Of a DNA stretch of 6,163 nucleotides, positions 4,921 through 6,163 are shown piece after piece; position 1 is the stretch's first letter; the number at the start of each line of letters is the position of its first letter. The position numbers and the translations under genes were made by a program. The notes beneath the pieces are model-generated. The model saw nothing but the letters and a program-made list of their open reading frames with translations, ran no database searches and was not told the origin of the DNA. This stretch comes from Candidatus Kerfeldbacteria bacterium (lineage in GTDB: Bacteria; Patescibacteriota; Patescibacteriia; SBBC01; CAIJZX01). The DNA lies in NCBI GenBank assembly GCA_016217865.1, contig JACRFO010000028.1, positions 1-6,163 of the forward strand. The letters are read 5' to 3'.

Positions 4921-6163
4921 TTACAGCTGTTCCGTCCGCTTCTTCCGCAGCGCTCGCCATGCCGGTTTCGCCCCGACGACAGCTCCCCCGAGCATCGCCG
5001 TCAACCAGTACCACAGCGCCTGGCGCGGATTGCTCGCCGCTACGATGGCTGGCGCAGCGGACGTTGTAGCCACACCGAGTACGTGTTCAACGTGTAGATC
5101 ATCTTGGCTACGTGGCAACACCCGAACGCCGCTCGTTGAAACACTCACGATGCCAATTGCCCGGACGGTGTCACCGGCTTTCACTTTTGGTTTGACGATT
5201 CCGGTTGACGATTTGAGGTAGATCGTCGTTGGCCCGCTGCCGTCATCAACCTCAATACTATTACCACTAGCTAACGACACGACGCCACGTACCTCGACTA
5301 ACCGGTCGGCTTGATCAGTCCCAATATCATCCGTTTGGACGTTGAGCGGCTCGACCGTCTGACTCGGTGCCGTTACCGTCAACCCTTTCGCACTGACCGC
5401 CACGTAGCGACGGCCTTGCTTGAGACGAACCGTCCCAGTCACTCTGACTGTTTCTCCAACATGCAGGGCAGGCAGGTCGTTCGGGATGCTGATAGCTACA
5501 GCTCCGTCTTCGGCCTGAATGTAACTCATCGTCGCCCCAAGCGCACCAACCGGAGTGGTAATAATGCCACGCACAGATACCCGGTCACCCGAATCAAGGT
5601 CTTGGATGACCGGCAGCGCCACCGGTACCGCCGGTTGCGCGGACGCCCTCACTCTAGCTGGGGTGACTTTTCTTGTCGTCACCGGCTTCGGCGGCGGCAG
5701 TCGCAACTGGTTCGTGTCGCTAGGCGTAAGCAGCGTCGTCCACTTCCACGTTCCGGCAATCAGGGACCAACTCTGTCCCTCTGGTGCCGCCGCATACGTC
5801 GTTCGATCAATTTCCGTCCCATCAACATCGAGCAATCGAACAGTCGTTCCGCCGTTGTTTAGCGTCAGCTTCGTTTGTGCTTTCTTCAGGACGATTCGCC
5901 CACCCCGCAGGACGAGATGATCATCTGCCAAGACGTACTTCCGCGTGGCGCTCGTCCAGACTGAACAGCCGGCCGCCGGAACATCTTCGTCACTACCATT
6001 CAGTACTTCAATGAATTCGTCGGTATCAACCCCGACCGGATTCGGAACGAGTTCCGAGAGTTGCAGTCCACGACATGAAGTCAGCGTCGGCGCCGGTGCA
6101 ACCTCGTTTGGAGATGGGGACGTAGATGTGGTTGGCACCGATACCATCACTGGCAGTGTTACC
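4921..6163 (-). CDS. Lamin-tail-domain plus OB-fold surface protein with C-terminal membrane anchor (5' partial)
   Basis: The frame is open to the right edge, leaving 413 visible residues; the true start and any signal peptide lie outside. Numbering from the in-frame GTG at 6150, a Thr/Ser/Pro-rich stretch (1-25) leads to an LTD domain (about 28-148) with LQLSELVPNPVG, DEFIEVLN, and GQSWSL near its end. Cys26 and Cys62 could pair outside the cell. A Pro-rich linker (151-178) joins two OB-fold-like units: about 182-262, with DRVSVRGIITTP and VGETVRVTGTV, and about 264-355, with RLVEVRGVVSLASG and AGDTVRAIGIV. These resemble OB folds attached to secreted nucleases of the YhcR/ExeM type, but no nuclease domain is visible. 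A hydrophobic segment (377-395) and a basic tail (KPAWRALRKKRTEQL) suggest a C-terminal anchor with a cytoplasmic end. Binding of extracellular nucleic acid or polysaccharide is possible but only inferred. It ends with TAA, 30 bases before polA. Confidence 0.85.
   Translation of the reverse strand, partial: VTLPVMVSVPTTSTSPSPNEVAPAPTLTSCRGLQLSELVPNPVGVDTDEFIEVLNGSDEDVPAAGCSVWTSATRKYVLADDHLVLRGGRIVLKKAQTKLTLNNGGTTVRLLDVDGTEIDRTTYAAAPEGQSWSLIAGTWKWTTLLTPSDTNQLRLPPPKPVTTRKVTPARVRASAQPAVPVALPVIQDLDSGDRVSVRGIITTPVGALGATMSYIQAEDGAVAISIPNDLPALHVGETVRVTGTVRLKQGRRYVAVSAKGLTVTAPSQTVEPLNVQTDDIGTDQADRLVEVRGVVSLASGNSIEVDDGSGPTTIYLKSSTGIVKPKVKAGDTVRAIGIVSVSTSGVRVLPRSQDDLHVEHVLGVATTSAAPAIVAASNPRQALWYWLTAMLGGAVVGAKPAWRALRKKRTEQL

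Noticed and set aside
5311..5862. Plus-strand 183-codon frame opposite the LTD/OB gene.
   Set aside because: It is Arg/Ser-rich with no recognisable motif and lies wholly antisense to a protein with clear domains.

Overview
The window holds five protein genes on the minus strand, packed head to tail, then a sixth very small acidic ORF and a terminator at the low-coordinate end. In transcription order (right to left) they are: a secreted or surface lamin-tail-domain (LTD) plus OB-fold protein, cut by the right edge; polA, a complete three-domain DNA polymerase I; a divergent HAM1/RdgB-family nucleoside-triphosphate pyrophosphatase; a small membrane protein of the YdjM/DUF457 kind; and an RBBP9/YdeN-type serine hydrolase. 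I see no rRNA, tRNA, CRISPR array, insertion sequence or phage gene.

Organism: a bacterium using the standard bacterial code. TGA is a real stop, because polA ends at the usual family C-terminus on TGA. GC content is moderate. LTD/OB-fold proteins with a C-terminal membrane anchor, very compact genes and few Shine-Dalgarno sites suggest a Patescibacteria (Candidate Phyla Radiation) genome or one like it. This is inference from style; no marker gene here fixes the taxon.

Layout: 6163-4921 LTD/OB protein (5' end missing); 30-bp gap with an extended -10 motif placed so that polA could be transcribed leaderless; 4890-2161 polA; ATGA overlap; 2164-1580 HAM1-like gene, the only start here with a clear Shine-Dalgarno; 3-bp gap; 1576-1115 membrane protein; ATGA overlap; 1118-537 serine hydrolase; 70-bp AT-rich gap with a second copy of the extended -10 motif; 466-311 acidic 51-residue ORF with tandem TAG stops; 295-273 strong rho-independent terminator. 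Bases 1-270 contain no convincing gene but carry a run of short hairpins, possibly a structured RNA or the 3' end of a convergent plus-strand transcript.

How the genes fit: the overlaps from polA to the hydrolase argue for one translationally coupled operon. PolA (gap filling, primer removal, repair) next to a HAM1-family protein (nucleotide-pool cleaning in canonical members) is a sensible DNA-maintenance pairing. However, the HAM1 protein has lost the usual base-recognition motif, so its substrate is open. The last two genes look like accessory membrane and hydrolase functions without an obvious link. The window does not show a clearly new defence or mobile system; the best leads are the altered HAM1 protein, the acidic mini-protein, the repeated promoter motif and the hairpin-rich region.
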